Assembly: GCF_000710915.1 (NCBI RefSeq)
Contig: NZ_BAUA01000185.1
Coordinates: forward strand, 1 to 64,000
From: Nocardia brasiliensis IFM 10847
GTDB taxonomy: Bacteria; Actinomycetota; Actinomycetes; Mycobacteriales; Mycobacteriaceae
Direction: 5' to 3'
Length of the DNA stretch: 64,000 bases
Shown here: positions 1 to 8,543 of the stretch, one piece after another
Layout: every line of letters begins with the position of its first letter
Numbering within the stretch: the first letter of the stretch is position 1
The notes under the pieces: generated by a model
The model's input: only the letters and a program-made list of their open reading frames with translations
The model's database searches: none
Told to the model about the DNA's origin: nothing
Program-made: the position numbers and the translations under genes

Positions 1-370
1 CTGCCTGCAGCACCGGACGGATGAGCAGCTTGGCCGTGGTCGCCATCGTGCGCGCCTGCGCGCCGTCGTCGCCCGGCACGGTGATGACCAGGTTGTCTCC
101 GTCGATGACGACTTCGGAACCCAGCACGCCGAGACCGTTGACGCGGTTCTCGATGATGGTCTGTGCCTTACGCAGACTGTCCTGGCTCGGCTTGTTGCCG
201 TCCGGCGTTCGCGCGGTCAGCGTGACCCGGGTACCGCCCTGGAGGTCGATGCCGAGCTTCGGTTGCGGGGAGTCACCGGTGAAGAACACCAGCGCATAGA
301 TCACGGCCAGCAGCGCGGCGTAGACGCCGAGCAGCCGGAGCGGATGCGCCGATCCCTGGGAAGGTGGCAC
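1..370 (-). CDS. secD: SecD, protein-export membrane subunit (C-terminal part outside the window)
   Basis: SecD is a membrane subunit of the SecDF complex, which uses the proton-motive force to help the SecYEG channel export proteins. Only the first ~123 codons are present. A short basic N-terminus is followed by one membrane segment (about residues 12-31), then the start of the periplasmic P1 domain with the family motif LGIDLQGGTRVTL. The GTG start is chosen because AGGAG lies 10 nt upstream and the only nearby ATG is in another frame. The gene lies 99 bp after yajC on the same strand, the usual yajC-secD-secF order. Confidence 0.93.
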   Translation of the reverse strand, partial: MPPSQGSAHPLRLLGVYAALLAVIYALVFFTGDSPQPKLGIDLQGGTRVTLTARTPDGNKPSQDSLRKAQTIIENRVNGLGVLGSEVVIDGDNLVITVPGDDGAQARTMATTAKLLIRPVLQA

Positions 371-469
371 AGTACGTCATCTCCTAGGCGGGAAGTCGAG
401 AGTGGAACAAGTGGGCACACCGGTGGCGCCGGGCACCACCGTAGCGGTGCCCGGCGCGCGGGCCGACGA

Positions 470-823
470 TCAATCTTTGGTCAGCCGGGTTTCGGTCTGC
501 TCGGCGGATTCCTCGATGGCCTCGACCGCAGGCGCGTCGACCGGGCTCTCGTCGGTGCTCGTCGCGTCGTCGTCGGTGCGTACCTCGCGGATGGCCGCGC
601 GCAGCCAGGTGGTCACGACCTCCTCGGCGATCTCGAGATCGACCGTGGCGTCGTCGAGATCGACGACGGTGCCGTACAGCCCCGACGTGGTGATGACCTG
701 GTCGCCGACCTTGAGGCTGTCCTGCATCTCCGTGACCTTGGCGGCTTCCCGCTTCTGACGGCGGACACCGAGGAACATCGGCACGAGCAGGGCTACCAGC
801 AGCAGCGGAAACAGAAGTTCCAT
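470..823 (-). CDS. yajC: YajC, preprotein translocase accessory subunit
   Basis: YajC is a small single-span membrane protein that associates with SecDF. The 117-aa product starts with a hydrophobic segment (residues 2-19) followed by a basic RRQKR stretch. The conserved cytoplasmic domain follows, with the motif LKVGDQVITTSGLYGTV (about residues 37-53). An acidic, low-complexity tail (about residues 84-117) is typical of actinobacterial YajC. It is upstream of secD on the same strand. Confidence 0.93.
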   Translation of the reverse strand: MELLFPLLLVALLVPMFLGVRRQKREAAKVTEMQDSLKVGDQVITTSGLYGTVVDLDDATVDLEIAEEVVTTWLRAAIREVRTDDDATSTDESPVDAPAVEAIEESAEQTETRLTKD

Positions 824-856
824 CGTCGAAGTCAGTCCCTAGTCTTGTCGGTGGGA

Positions 857-870
857 TGGGTAAGTACCCA
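857..870. promoter_or_regulatory. Palindrome upstream of yajC
   Basis: TGGGTA-AG-TACCCA is a 14-bp perfect palindrome, 34 bp upstream of the yajC start in the 190-bp gap between yajC and the monooxygenase terminator. No regulator is known to me for this site. It may be a chance palindrome. Confidence 0.25.
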
Positions 871-967
871 CAGTCTGCCAGTTCGTGTCGCCGCCGCCAC
901 ACCGGCACACCCGCTGGGGAGCGGCGACATCGCCTCTGGGGACCGCGGAACTCGTCGCGAACGGTGA

Positions 968-999
968 CGGGCCCCGCCGGAGAGGTCCGGCAGGGCCCG
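968..999 (-). terminator. Hairpin terminator after the flavin monooxygenase
   Basis: Two 14-nt arms (968-981 and 986-999) pair with one mismatch around the loop GAGG. The hairpin is 14 bp beyond the stop of the minus-strand monooxygenase gene. There is no clear U-tract, as is common in high-GC actinobacteria. Confidence 0.6.
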
Positions 1000-1013
1000 C
1001 GCAACGTCGGCGT

Positions 1014-2504
1014 TCAGGCGCTCTTGCCGTAGACGTAGTCGTCGAGCGGGAAGCTGACGGCCTCCCGGTGCGCGTTGAGGGTGCTGGTGGGGCGCAGCAG
1101 GGCCGCTTCACCGTGCTGGTTGAAGTAGTAGCTGCGCGCGGTGGAGCAGTCGCCGCCGTAGAACACCGAGGAACCGAGCTTGTCGGTGACCCGATCCAGG
1201 AAGCTCGCGTTGGCCTGCTCGGTCACCTCGAAGGTCTGCTCGCCGCGGCGACGCAGCTCGCCGAAGAGCCTGCCCATGTGCTTCATCTGCGCCTCGATGG
1301 TGGTGAAGTACGACAGACCGCTGTAGGAGTACGGACTGTTGAGGCTGAGGAAGTTCGGGAACTTCGGCACGGTGATGCCCTCGTAGGCCTGGAAGCGATT
1401 GTCCCGCCAGAACTTTCCGAGGTTGACGCCGTCGCGGCCGATGATCTCGATGGCGGGGAAGTTCACGTCCCACAGGTTGAAGCCGGTGGCCAGGATCAGC
1501 GTGTCGATCTCGGTCTTGTGCCCGCCGGCGGTGACGATGCCGTCCGGTTCGATGTGCTCGATCGAGTTGGTCTCCAGGCGCACGTTCGGCTGGTTGAACG
1601 TGCGGAAGTAGCTGTTGGAGAAGGTGGGGCGCTTGCAGCCGAAGTCGTAGTGCGGGGTGAGCTGCTTGCGGGTTTCCTTGTCCCGCACCGAGGCCCGCAG
1701 GTGCGCCTTGGCGAGCACGCCCGCGCCCTTGTTCAGCAACTTGGCCTGCTTGTAGTGCAGCACACCGACCACCATCAGCGCCTCGAGCAGGCTGGTGTTG
1801 AACAGCCGCGCCGCTTTCTGGGTGGCGGGGACCTTTTCGAAGAGCTTCTGCACCGGACCCGGAATCGCGGCGTCGATCTTCGGCACCACCCAGATCGGCG
1901 TGCGCTGGAAGACCGTGAGCGCCTGCGCCTTCTTGGCCACCTCGGGCACCAGCTGCACGGCGGTCGCGCCGGTGCCGATGATCGCGGCCTTGCGGCCGGT
2001 GAGGTCGAAATCGTCCTCCCACGCGGTGGTGTGGATGATCTTGCCGGCGAAGGTGTCGATGCCGGGGAACGGCGGGGTGTACGGCTGGGACAGGAAGCCG
2101 GTCGCGGTGAGCAGGTAACGGCCCGTGAGGGTTTCGCCACCGGCGATGGACACCACCCACTGCTGGTGCTCTTCGTCCCAGCGGGCGCCGTCGACCACGG
2201 TGCCGAAGCGCATGCGCCGGCGCAGGCCGTACTTCTCGGCGATGTGGCTCGCGTACTTCTTCAGCTCGGCACCCGGCGCGAACAGCCGCGTCCAGTACGG
2301 GTTCGGCTCGAACGAGTACGAGTAGGTGACCGACGCGATGTCGACCGCGAGCCCCGGGTAATGGTTCACATGCCAGGTCCCGCCGAGGTCGTCCTCGCGT
2401 TCGAGGATCACGTAATTGCTCAGGCCGAGCCGATCGAGCTCGATGCCCGCGCCCATGCCACCGAATCCCGCACCGACCACGACCGCGTCGTACTGAGGCG
2501 CCAC
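1014..2504 (-). CDS. Flavin-containing (Baeyer-Villiger type) monooxygenase
   Basis: The 496-aa product is a two-dinucleotide-binding flavoprotein that should use FAD, NADPH and O2 to oxygenate a ketone or similar substrate. Visible motifs are the N-terminal FAD-binding GAGFGGMGAG, the GGTW stretch, a Baeyer-Villiger fingerprint close to FxGxxxHxxxW (FAGKIIHTTAWED, about residue 150), and the NADPH-binding GTGATAVQ. The GTG start is preceded by GGAGG at 6 nt, so longer in-frame readings are not needed. A TetR-family gene is divergent, with a palindrome between the two starts, suggesting substrate-responsive repression. The substrate cannot be told; relatives include EthA-like enzymes. Confidence 0.85.
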   Translation of the reverse strand: MAPQYDAVVVGAGFGGMGAGIELDRLGLSNYVILEREDDLGGTWHVNHYPGLAVDIASVTYSYSFEPNPYWTRLFAPGAELKKYASHIAEKYGLRRRMRFGTVVDGARWDEEHQQWVVSIAGGETLTGRYLLTATGFLSQPYTPPFPGIDTFAGKIIHTTAWEDDFDLTGRKAAIIGTGATAVQLVPEVAKKAQALTVFQRTPIWVVPKIDAAIPGPVQKLFEKVPATQKAARLFNTSLLEALMVVGVLHYKQAKLLNKGAGVLAKAHLRASVRDKETRKQLTPHYDFGCKRPTFSNSYFRTFNQPNVRLETNSIEHIEPDGIVTAGGHKTEIDTLILATGFNLWDVNFPAIEIIGRDGVNLGKFWRDNRFQAYEGITVPKFPNFLSLNSPYSYSGLSYFTTIEAQMKHMGRLFGELRRRGEQTFEVTEQANASFLDRVTDKLGSSVFYGGDCSTARSYYFNQHGEAALLRPTSTLNAHREAVSFPLDDYVYGKSA

Positions 2505-2535
2505 TCCGAACCTCCAGATTTGTGAACCGCTTCTC

Positions 2536-2557
2536 ACGGAATGACACATCATTCCGT
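2536..2557. promoter_or_regulatory. Candidate TetR operator
   Basis: ACGGAATG-N6-CATTCCGT is a perfect inverted repeat with 8-bp arms. It lies between the divergent monooxygenase start (2504) and the TetR start (about 2580), so a dimer bound here could control both genes. Confidence 0.6.
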
Positions 2558-2579
2558 TTGTGACGACTGTATCATTGGC

Positions 2580-3206
2580 GTGGTGACGAAGCCATTGACG
2601 CGTGCTGAACGCCGCAAAGCCGAGCTGCGGCAGGAAATCATCGACACCGCTTTCGTCTGCTTCTCCGAGAAGGGCTATCACGCCACCGGCATCGCCGATA
2701 TCGTCGGCCAGCTCGGCATCGGGCACGGCACCTTCTACCGGTACTTCAGCAACAAGCGCGACATCATCGACCACGTCATCGACGACCTCTCGGCGAAGAT
2801 CATCGACACACTCGGCACCGACAACGCACCGGACGCCGCGACCACGCTCGACGAGTACCGCGCGCAGACCGACCGGATCGGCCAGGCGCTGACGCATATC
2901 CTGATGGGCGATCGCCGAGTGGCCCAGCTGCTGCTCGTGCACGCCCCCGGCATCGACGACGAGCTCACCGCGCGCCTCTACGGCCTGCTCGACATGGCCG
3001 ACGCGCTGACCGCCGGCTACCTCGAGCACGGCGTCGAACTCGGTTATCTGCGAGCGGATCTCGACACCGTCAACACCGCCCGCGCCGTCACCGGCATGCT
3101 GCTCGCCGGCATCGTGCACGGCCTGCGCGATACCGACGAAGCCACCCTGCGCGGATTGAACGAGGCGATCCGGCGACTGCTCATCGACGGCGTCCGCAAA
3201 GATTGA
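2580..3206 (+). CDS. TetR/AcrR-family transcriptional regulator
   Basis: The 208-aa product has a TetR N-terminal helix-turn-helix: the TxxGI-DI--LGIGHGTFYRYF pattern sits at about residues 31-55, followed by SNKRDI. The C-terminal half is a helical ligand-binding domain of unknown specificity. An upstream ATG at 2541 is in frame but lies inside the palindromic operator, so the GTG pair at 2580/2583 is preferred. TATCAT at 2570-2575 could be a -10 box for a leaderless or near-leaderless transcript. It probably represses itself and the divergent monooxygenase. Confidence 0.85.
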   Translation: MVTKPLTRAERRKAELRQEIIDTAFVCFSEKGYHATGIADIVGQLGIGHGTFYRYFSNKRDIIDHVIDDLSAKIIDTLGTDNAPDAATTLDEYRAQTDRIGQALTHILMGDRRVAQLLLVHAPGIDDELTARLYGLLDMADALTAGYLEHGVELGYLRADLDTVNTARAVTGMLLAGIVHGLRDTDEATLRGLNEAIRRLLIDGVRKD

Positions 3207-3354
3207 GCACACGACAAGCCCCCTGACGCGCTCCCCCACGTTATGGTGAGGACAAAGTTCCGTCGCGTCGCCCAGGGGGCCGCTCGTGGTCACAAGAGAC
3301 CAGGGAGTACGAAAACCGCACATTCCGTCGGCCGGGCGCATCGGGCCTGACAGA

Positions 3355-3951
3355 ATGTCGCCCGTGACCCCCGAGGATGTGAGCCGGATCAGTTTCGCGA
3401 CACCACCATTCGGCCAGCGTGGCTACCACGCCGACGAGGTGGACGCCTTCCTCGATCTGGTCGCCGCGACCATGGCGGGCCGCGGCGCGCTGGCGGCCGA
3501 CGATCTGCGGCACGTCACGTTCGACGCACCGCGCCCCGGCGGGCGCGGCTATCGCGCGGATCAGGTCGACGAATACCTGGACCAGGTGCGCATCGAACTG
3601 GAAATGCGCCAGCGCGGGGTGCGCCCCGCGCCCTCGGGCAACGGACCCGCGATGCTCACGCCGGATGATGTGCAGCGCATGCGTTTCACCCAGGCGCCGG
3701 TCGGTCGGCGTGGCTACAACGAAGAAGAAGTCGACGCGTTCCTCGATCTGGTCGCGGCGACGCTGGCCCATGGCGGACCGGGCAGCCTGACCGTCGCGGA
3801 CGTGCGCGCGGTGCGTTTCACCGAAGCGCGCCTGGGCACCCGCGGTTATCAGCGCGACGAAGTGGACGCCTTCGCCGACCTGGTGGTCACCGCCCTGGAG
3901 CACGCCGAGCACCAGCACCACCGCTGGACCTTGCACCGCGACGCCGACTAG
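3355..3951 (+). CDS. Protein with four tandem DivIVA-like N-terminal domains
   Basis: The ~198-aa product is almost entirely four repeats of the short DivIVA-type motif: [TA]xxD(V/L)xxxxF, then GxRGYxxxEVDxFLDLV. They begin at TPEDVSRISF, AADDLRHVTF, TPDDVQRMRF and TVADVRAVRF. In DivIVA/Wag31 proteins this motif forms the membrane-curvature-sensing N-terminal domain and is normally followed by a long coiled coil, which is missing here. Such proteins are presumed to act in polar growth or septation, but no partner is visible. The start is uncertain: no strong ribosome-binding site is seen, and in-frame GTGs exist at 3286 and 3364. Confidence 0.7.
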   Translation: MSPVTPEDVSRISFATPPFGQRGYHADEVDAFLDLVAATMAGRGALAADDLRHVTFDAPRPGGRGYRADQVDEYLDQVRIELEMRQRGVRPAPSGNGPAMLTPDDVQRMRFTQAPVGRRGYNEEEVDAFLDLVAATLAHGGPGSLTVADVRAVRFTEARLGTRGYQRDEVDAFADLVVTALEHAEHQHHRWTLHRDAD

Positions 3952-3975
3952 ACCCTGCCTCGCAGTCCGGGTGGA

Positions 3976-4000
3976 GGCGCCGGATCGGACTTCGAGACAG
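3976..4000 (+). repeat. Intergenic 25-bp repeat, copy A
   Basis: The 25-bp block has GGCGCCGGAT, one variable base, then GGACTTCGAGACAG with a single offset. It differs at one base from the block at 7758-7782. It lies 25 bp after the stop of the DivIVA-like gene. Confidence 0.5.
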
Positions 4001-4159
4001 TGGCCGACTCGAGTTCCTCGGCGGTCGTGCGGCGATGGTCCACGCGGCCATTGCCGTCGGTGACTCCCGCGGCGGGCGCGCGGAGAGTTCGGTCCGCATG
4101 GCTGCTGCTCATATTTCGCGAACGTCGATATACGGCGGACGCCCTCGATCGCATCGCCG

Positions 4160-4199
4160 AATAATTCGGTTGCGGGGTCGCGGGTGTCGTCCATAACGT
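4160..4199 (+). promoter_or_regulatory. Likely promoter of the Erm-like gene, possibly WhiB7-type
   Basis: A -35-like TTGCGG (4170-4175) is followed after 18 bp by a -10-like TAACGT (4194-4199). The A/T-rich AATAATT (4160-4166) sits just upstream of the -35. WhiB7-dependent promoters of mycobacterial resistance genes have an A/T-rich element at this position. The resemblance is by eye. Confidence 0.4.
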
Positions 4200-4268
4200 G
4201 ACCGGCATGCATTGCTTCGCCGCCCCGTACTTCATCCGTCTCCGCAGCGCCCGGGCTCTGGCCCGCTA

Positions 4269-4300
4269 GCGGACGCGGAGAGAACTACTTCGGCGTCCGC
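4269..4300 (+). promoter_or_regulatory. Leader hairpin upstream of the Erm-like gene
   Basis: GCGGACGC and GCGTCCGC (8-bp perfect arms) flank a 16-nt loop. The hairpin falls in the presumed 5' leader, 60 nt before the GTG start. It could be an attenuator, but no leader peptide was identified. Confidence 0.3.
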
Positions 4301-4360
4301 GAGCGCGCCCAGGGCCCTTCGAGACTCATCCGACTCGAAGACCCGAAAGGGGCAAGCGCT

Positions 4361-5185
4361 GTGGCGCAAGATTTTGCATACCGGAATTACTCGCATACCC
4401 AGGGCAAGGTGAAGAACGGCGGCGGTGGTCGTCCGTCGAAAGACCGTGTCAGACAGGCGCGTTCCCAGCATCTTCTGGTGAGCCAGGCAGCCGTGGAATC
4501 GATCCTGGCGGTGGCCGACCCGAATGGCGCGGTGCTCGAACCCCACCCGGGAGACGGACTGCTCACCCGAGCGCTGGCTCAGCACGGGGCACAGGTCACC
4601 GCGTACGAACCGGATCCGCTGTCGGCCGCGAAGCTCTCGGCACGCACCCGCGTAGACAACGGAATACGTGTGGTACGAGCCGATTTCACCAAAGCCAAGC
4701 CGCCGCGTGAACCGTTCGCCGTCGTCGGGAGCATTCCGCTCGCGGCGACCGCGCGGATCGTCGACTGGTGCCTGGCCGCGTCCACGCTCACCTCGGCGAC
4801 CCTGGTGGTCCCCCAGGAATACGCGCACGCGTACGTCGGGCAGAACGGACACTGGGATCTCGTCACCTCGACGAACTGGCCACGGTTCGACTGGCAACTA
4901 CACGGCCCGCTGGCCCGGACCGCGTTCCGACCCGCACTCACCACCGACACCGCGATCCTGCGCATCCACCGCCGCACGAAACCCTTGGTACACGACCAAG
5001 ATTCGTACGCCACCCTGGTGCACTCAGGGTTCGCCGACACACACCTGCCGCTGGCCACCGCCCTGCGCACACGTTATCCAGACGTGGACGAAGCACTGCA
5101 CGTCACGGGCATCGCCCCCGACACCACCGCCGATGCCGTGCACCCTACGGACTGGGTGCGGCTACACGAGCACCTGAATCCGTAA
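4361..5185 (+). CDS. Erm/KsgA-like rRNA adenine N6-methyltransferase homologue
   Basis: The 274-aa product resembles the Erm 23S rRNA adenine dimethyltransferases that give macrolide-lincosamide-streptogramin resistance. The N-terminal SQHLLVSQAAV corresponds to the SQNFL-type entry motif. SAM motif I reads VLEPHPGDGLLTRALAQHG (expected E-x-G-P-G-x-G). The acidic residue of motif II is in YEPD. The catalytic motif IV, normally N-I-P-[YF], reads SIPL (in GSIPLAATA), so both flanking catalytic positions are changed. GTG start with AAAGGGG upstream. A possible WhiB7-like promoter and leader hairpin precede it. It may be a resistance gene with a divergent active site or an inactive relative. Confidence 0.65.
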   Translation: MAQDFAYRNYSHTQGKVKNGGGGRPSKDRVRQARSQHLLVSQAAVESILAVADPNGAVLEPHPGDGLLTRALAQHGAQVTAYEPDPLSAAKLSARTRVDNGIRVVRADFTKAKPPREPFAVVGSIPLAATARIVDWCLAASTLTSATLVVPQEYAHAYVGQNGHWDLVTSTNWPRFDWQLHGPLARTAFRPALTTDTAILRIHRRTKPLVHDQDSYATLVHSGFADTHLPLATALRTRYPDVDEALHVTGIAPDTTADAVHPTDWVRLHEHLNP

Positions 5186-5190
5186 CCGAT

Positions 5191-5220
5191 GGGGCCGCTC
5201 TGCTTCGGTGGAGCGGCCCC
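5191..5220. terminator. Bidirectional hairpin terminator
   Basis: GGGGCCGCTC and GAGCGGCCCC form a perfect 10-bp stem around a 10-nt loop. It sits between the convergent ends of the Erm-like gene (5185) and ruvB (5249). Confidence 0.75.
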
Positions 5221-5248
5221 GACGGTGCGAGACGTCTTGGGGCGGCGA

Positions 5249-6334
<1,086 letters not shown>

Positions 6335-6340
6335 GTTCGA

Positions 6341-6943
6341 CTACCGATTCTTGCCGAGCAGGTTGAGCGCGGCCCGCAGCGCCGCGGACGTGCCGGCGGC
6401 AGGCTGTTCGGCCAGGACGGAGTCGATCGCCTGCTCCGCCTGTTTGACCGGGAAACCAAGACCGGTGAGCGCCTCGACCACCTGATCGCGCACGGGCGTG
6501 ACGACCGCCGCGGTCGCACCGGGCGGACCGGACTGCACCGGAACGAGATTCACCTTGTCCCGCAGCTCGACCACCATGCGCTCGGCGCCGCGCTTACCGA
6601 TACCGGGCACGCGGGTGAGCGCGGCGACATTGCTTTCCGCGAGCGCCTTGCGCAGCGCTTCGGGTTCCAGCACCGCGAGCACCGCCATCGCCAGCCGCGG
6701 GCCGACCCCGGACACCGTCTGCAACAGGCCGAACAGGTCGCGGGCCTCGGTGTCGGCGAAACCGTACAGCGTCATCGAATCCTCGCGGACGATCATCGCG
6801 GTGTACAGCCGGGTTTCCTCGCCCCGGGTCAGCGTGGACAGCGTCGCGGGCGTGACGTTGAGGCGGTAGCCGATGCCCGCCGCCTCGATCACCGTGTGGT
6901 CGAGGGCGATCTCGAGCACCTCGCCGCGAACCGACGCGATCAC
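6341..6943 (-). CDS. ruvA: RuvA, Holliday-junction DNA-binding subunit
   Basis: RuvA forms the tetramer that holds the four-way junction and recruits RuvB. The 200-aa product has the N-terminal OB-fold (IASVRGEVLEIALDH), the two helix-hairpin-helix stretches (VSGVGPRLAMAVL and VPGIGKRGAERMV, about residues 75-125) and the C-terminal RuvB-binding domain (EALTGLGFPVKQAEQAI). The GTG start overlaps the ruvC stop by 4 bp, indicating translational coupling. Confidence 0.96.
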   Translation of the reverse strand: MIASVRGEVLEIALDHTVIEAAGIGYRLNVTPATLSTLTRGEETRLYTAMIVREDSMTLYGFADTEARDLFGLLQTVSGVGPRLAMAVLAVLEPEALRKALAESNVAALTRVPGIGKRGAERMVVELRDKVNLVPVQSGPPGATAAVVTPVRDQVVEALTGLGFPVKQAEQAIDSVLAEQPAAGTSAALRAALNLLGKNR

Positions 6944-7509
6944 CTCTGTACCGCCTTCCGTTGTTCGGCAAGCCGTTCCGCGTACTTGCGCTGCGCCTCG
7001 GCCGCGCGGGCCTCGGCCTTGGCCATGCGCTCCAGCAGCGGCGCCCGCCAACAATGGCAGATGGCCAGCGCCAGCGCATCCGCCGCGTCGGCGGGCTTCG
7101 GCGCGACCTGCAAGCCGAGGATGCGGGTCACCATGGCTGTGACCTGCGCCTTGTCCGCGGTGCCGTTGCCGGTGACCGCGGCCTTCACCTCGCTGGGCGT
7201 GTGGAACATGACCGGGATGCCGCGGCGCGCGGCCGCCAGCGCGATCACGCCGCCCGCCTGCGCGGTGCCCATCGCGGTACGCACATTGTGCTGGGCGAAG
7301 ACGCGTTCGATCGCGACGGCCCCCGGTTTGTGCGTGTCCATCCAGTGTTCGGCGGCGTCGGCGACCTGCAGTAGTCGCTGGGCGAGGTCCATGTCGGCGG
7401 GGGTGCGGACCACGTCGACGTCGATCGCGGTCACCTTCCGCCCCAGCCCGCCCTCGACGATGCTGAGGCCGCACCGGGTGAGCCCGGGATCGACACCCAT
7501 CACCCGCAC
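6940..7509 (-). CDS. ruvC: RuvC, Holliday-junction resolvase
   Basis: RuvC is the dimeric RNase H-fold endonuclease that resolves junctions processed by RuvAB. The 189-aa product has the first catalytic Asp in GVDPGLTRCG, a catalytic Glu in AIERVF and the final acidic residues in DAADALALAICH. The GTG at 7509 is chosen because GAGGGG lies 5 nt upstream; an ATG nine bases further in is an alternative. First gene of the ruvCAB operon, directly behind a LexA-type box. Confidence 0.95.
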   Translation of the reverse strand: MRVMGVDPGLTRCGLSIVEGGLGRKVTAIDVDVVRTPADMDLAQRLLQVADAAEHWMDTHKPGAVAIERVFAQHNVRTAMGTAQAGGVIALAAARRGIPVMFHTPSEVKAAVTGNGTADKAQVTAMVTRILGLQVAPKPADAADALALAICHCWRAPLLERMAKAEARAAEAQRKYAERLAEQRKAVQR

Positions 7510-7528
7510 GAATTCCCCTCTCGCAGCT

Positions 7529-7544
7529 ACGAACAACTGTTCGA
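7529..7544. promoter_or_regulatory. LexA (SOS) box of ruvCAB
   Basis: ACGAAC-AACT-GTTCGA matches the actinobacterial/mycobacterial LexA consensus TCGAAC-N4-GTTCGA at 11 of 12 positions. It lies 20 bp upstream of the ruvC start, consistent with DNA-damage induction. Confidence 0.85.
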
Positions 7545-7757
7545 GAGTGTAGCGGAGGCAAGGGGTTCGGTGCCCCAGCGACACGGGCACCGGCCGCGCC
7601 GGCAGGCCTTGACCACACGCTCGGCACGATGCCGTCTCGAAGTCCGGCCGGATGCATCCGCGGTTCAGCTCGCCGCCTGACAAAACGGAGGAGGAGCCGC
7701 TTCCGGGGTTGTATCGGCGACGACGACAACGCCGCCAGGCGGCAAATGAACCGCGGC

Positions 7758-7782
7758 GGCGCCGGATGGGACTTCGAGACAG
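7758..7782 (+). repeat. Intergenic 25-bp repeat, copy B
   Basis: This block differs at one base from copy A at 3976-4000 and ends 3 bp before the stop of the minus-strand thioesterase gene. A weaker inverted relative sharing CCGGACTTCGAGAC lies at 7634-7648. Apart from this and the SOS box, the 7545-7785 gap shows nothing I recognise. Confidence 0.5.
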
Positions 7783-7785
7783 GGC

Positions 7786-8226
7786 CTACACCACTGCGTT
7801 CGGTAGGCCGAGCAGTTCCGGAGTGCGGGCGCGGGCGGACCATTCGCGGGCCGGGTCGGTGACGAGTTTGCGGGCGCCGAGGTCGAGGAGACCGCTCACG
7901 TGGGTGACCGTGGCGGCGTGGACGCCGTCGGCGCGGGTCAGTAGGTGTTCGACGCGGTAGGTCTTGCCGGTCCCCCACAACCACACGCAGGACACGTCGA
8001 CCGCGTCACCGCCGCGCAGTTCCCGATGGAACTTGATGGTCGTCTCGAGATTCACCGGCCCGAAGCCCGCGGCGATCAACTCCTCCACCGAAACGCCCGC
8101 TGCCTGCACGCACGCGAACCGCGCGTGATCGGCGTACTGGTGATAGGCGGCACCCGTCACGTGCAACTGTGGATCCAGATCCGACACCCGCACTTCGATC
8201 CGCGTACTGAAAGACACGCTCGGCAC
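7786..8226 (-). CDS. Acyl-CoA thioesterase, 4-hydroxybenzoyl-CoA/YbgC-type hotdog fold
   Basis: The ~146-aa product has the single-hotdog thioesterase pattern. VSDLDPQLHVTGAAYHQYAD matches the family's D-x-x-x-H-(V/M)-N-x-x-Y region, with the usual Asn replaced by Thr. TTIKFHRELRGGDAVDV and the terminal beta-strands follow. It should hydrolyse an acyl-CoA or acyl-ACP thioester; the substrate is unknown. The GTG at 8226 or the one at 8217 is a plausible start. The gene stands alone and interrupts the mycobacterial-type order between ruvC and yebC. Confidence 0.7.
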   Translation of the reverse strand: MPSVSFSTRIEVRVSDLDPQLHVTGAAYHQYADHARFACVQAAGVSVEELIAAGFGPVNLETTIKFHRELRGGDAVDVSCVWLWGTGKTYRVEHLLTRADGVHAATVTHVSGLLDLGARKLVTDPAREWSARARTPELLGLPNAVV

Positions 8227-8543
8227 TATGCCAGCCCCCACCGACACATTTCCCCCACTCGTCGCGCGCACCGTCCTTCGACGCAGTCGACCATCCGCAC
8301 CCGCAACCCTCCGCGCTCGCCGAGTAACTCAACCTGGCGCTGGACCGCACCGCGCACGACCTCATCAACCCGCCCGCGCACAGCCTGCGCGGCCGGTTGC
8401 GGATGCGGTCGATGCCCGTCTCACGCCACTCGATCAGCCGCGACCGCGCTGCGGCATGCGCCCGGTGCGCGGCGGGCGGGGGTCGGCGGCGCACAGGGGG
8501 CTGGTAGTCGATTCACAGGGTGTCTCGAGGAACGGTGTCGACA
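8227..8543. other. Intergenic region with no recognised gene
   Basis: This 317-bp gap separates the divergent thioesterase and esterase genes. Both strands have long open readings caused by high GC, but none has a ribosome-binding site or a recognisable domain. It presumably holds both promoters. Confidence 0.4.

Larger units (their letters stand above)
3952..4360. other. Intergenic region before the Erm-like gene
   Basis: This 409-bp gap has no convincing gene. It holds one copy of a 25-bp intergenic repeat, a likely promoter and a leader hairpin (separate entries). A 54-codon minus-strand reading (3948-4112) has moderately high third-position GC but no ribosome-binding site and no recognised homologue. 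I do not call it. Confidence 0.5.

Noticed and set aside
3948..4112. 54-codon minus-strand reading overlapping the end of the DivIVA-like gene
   Set aside because: No ribosome-binding site, no recognised homologue, and it contains the intergenic repeat.
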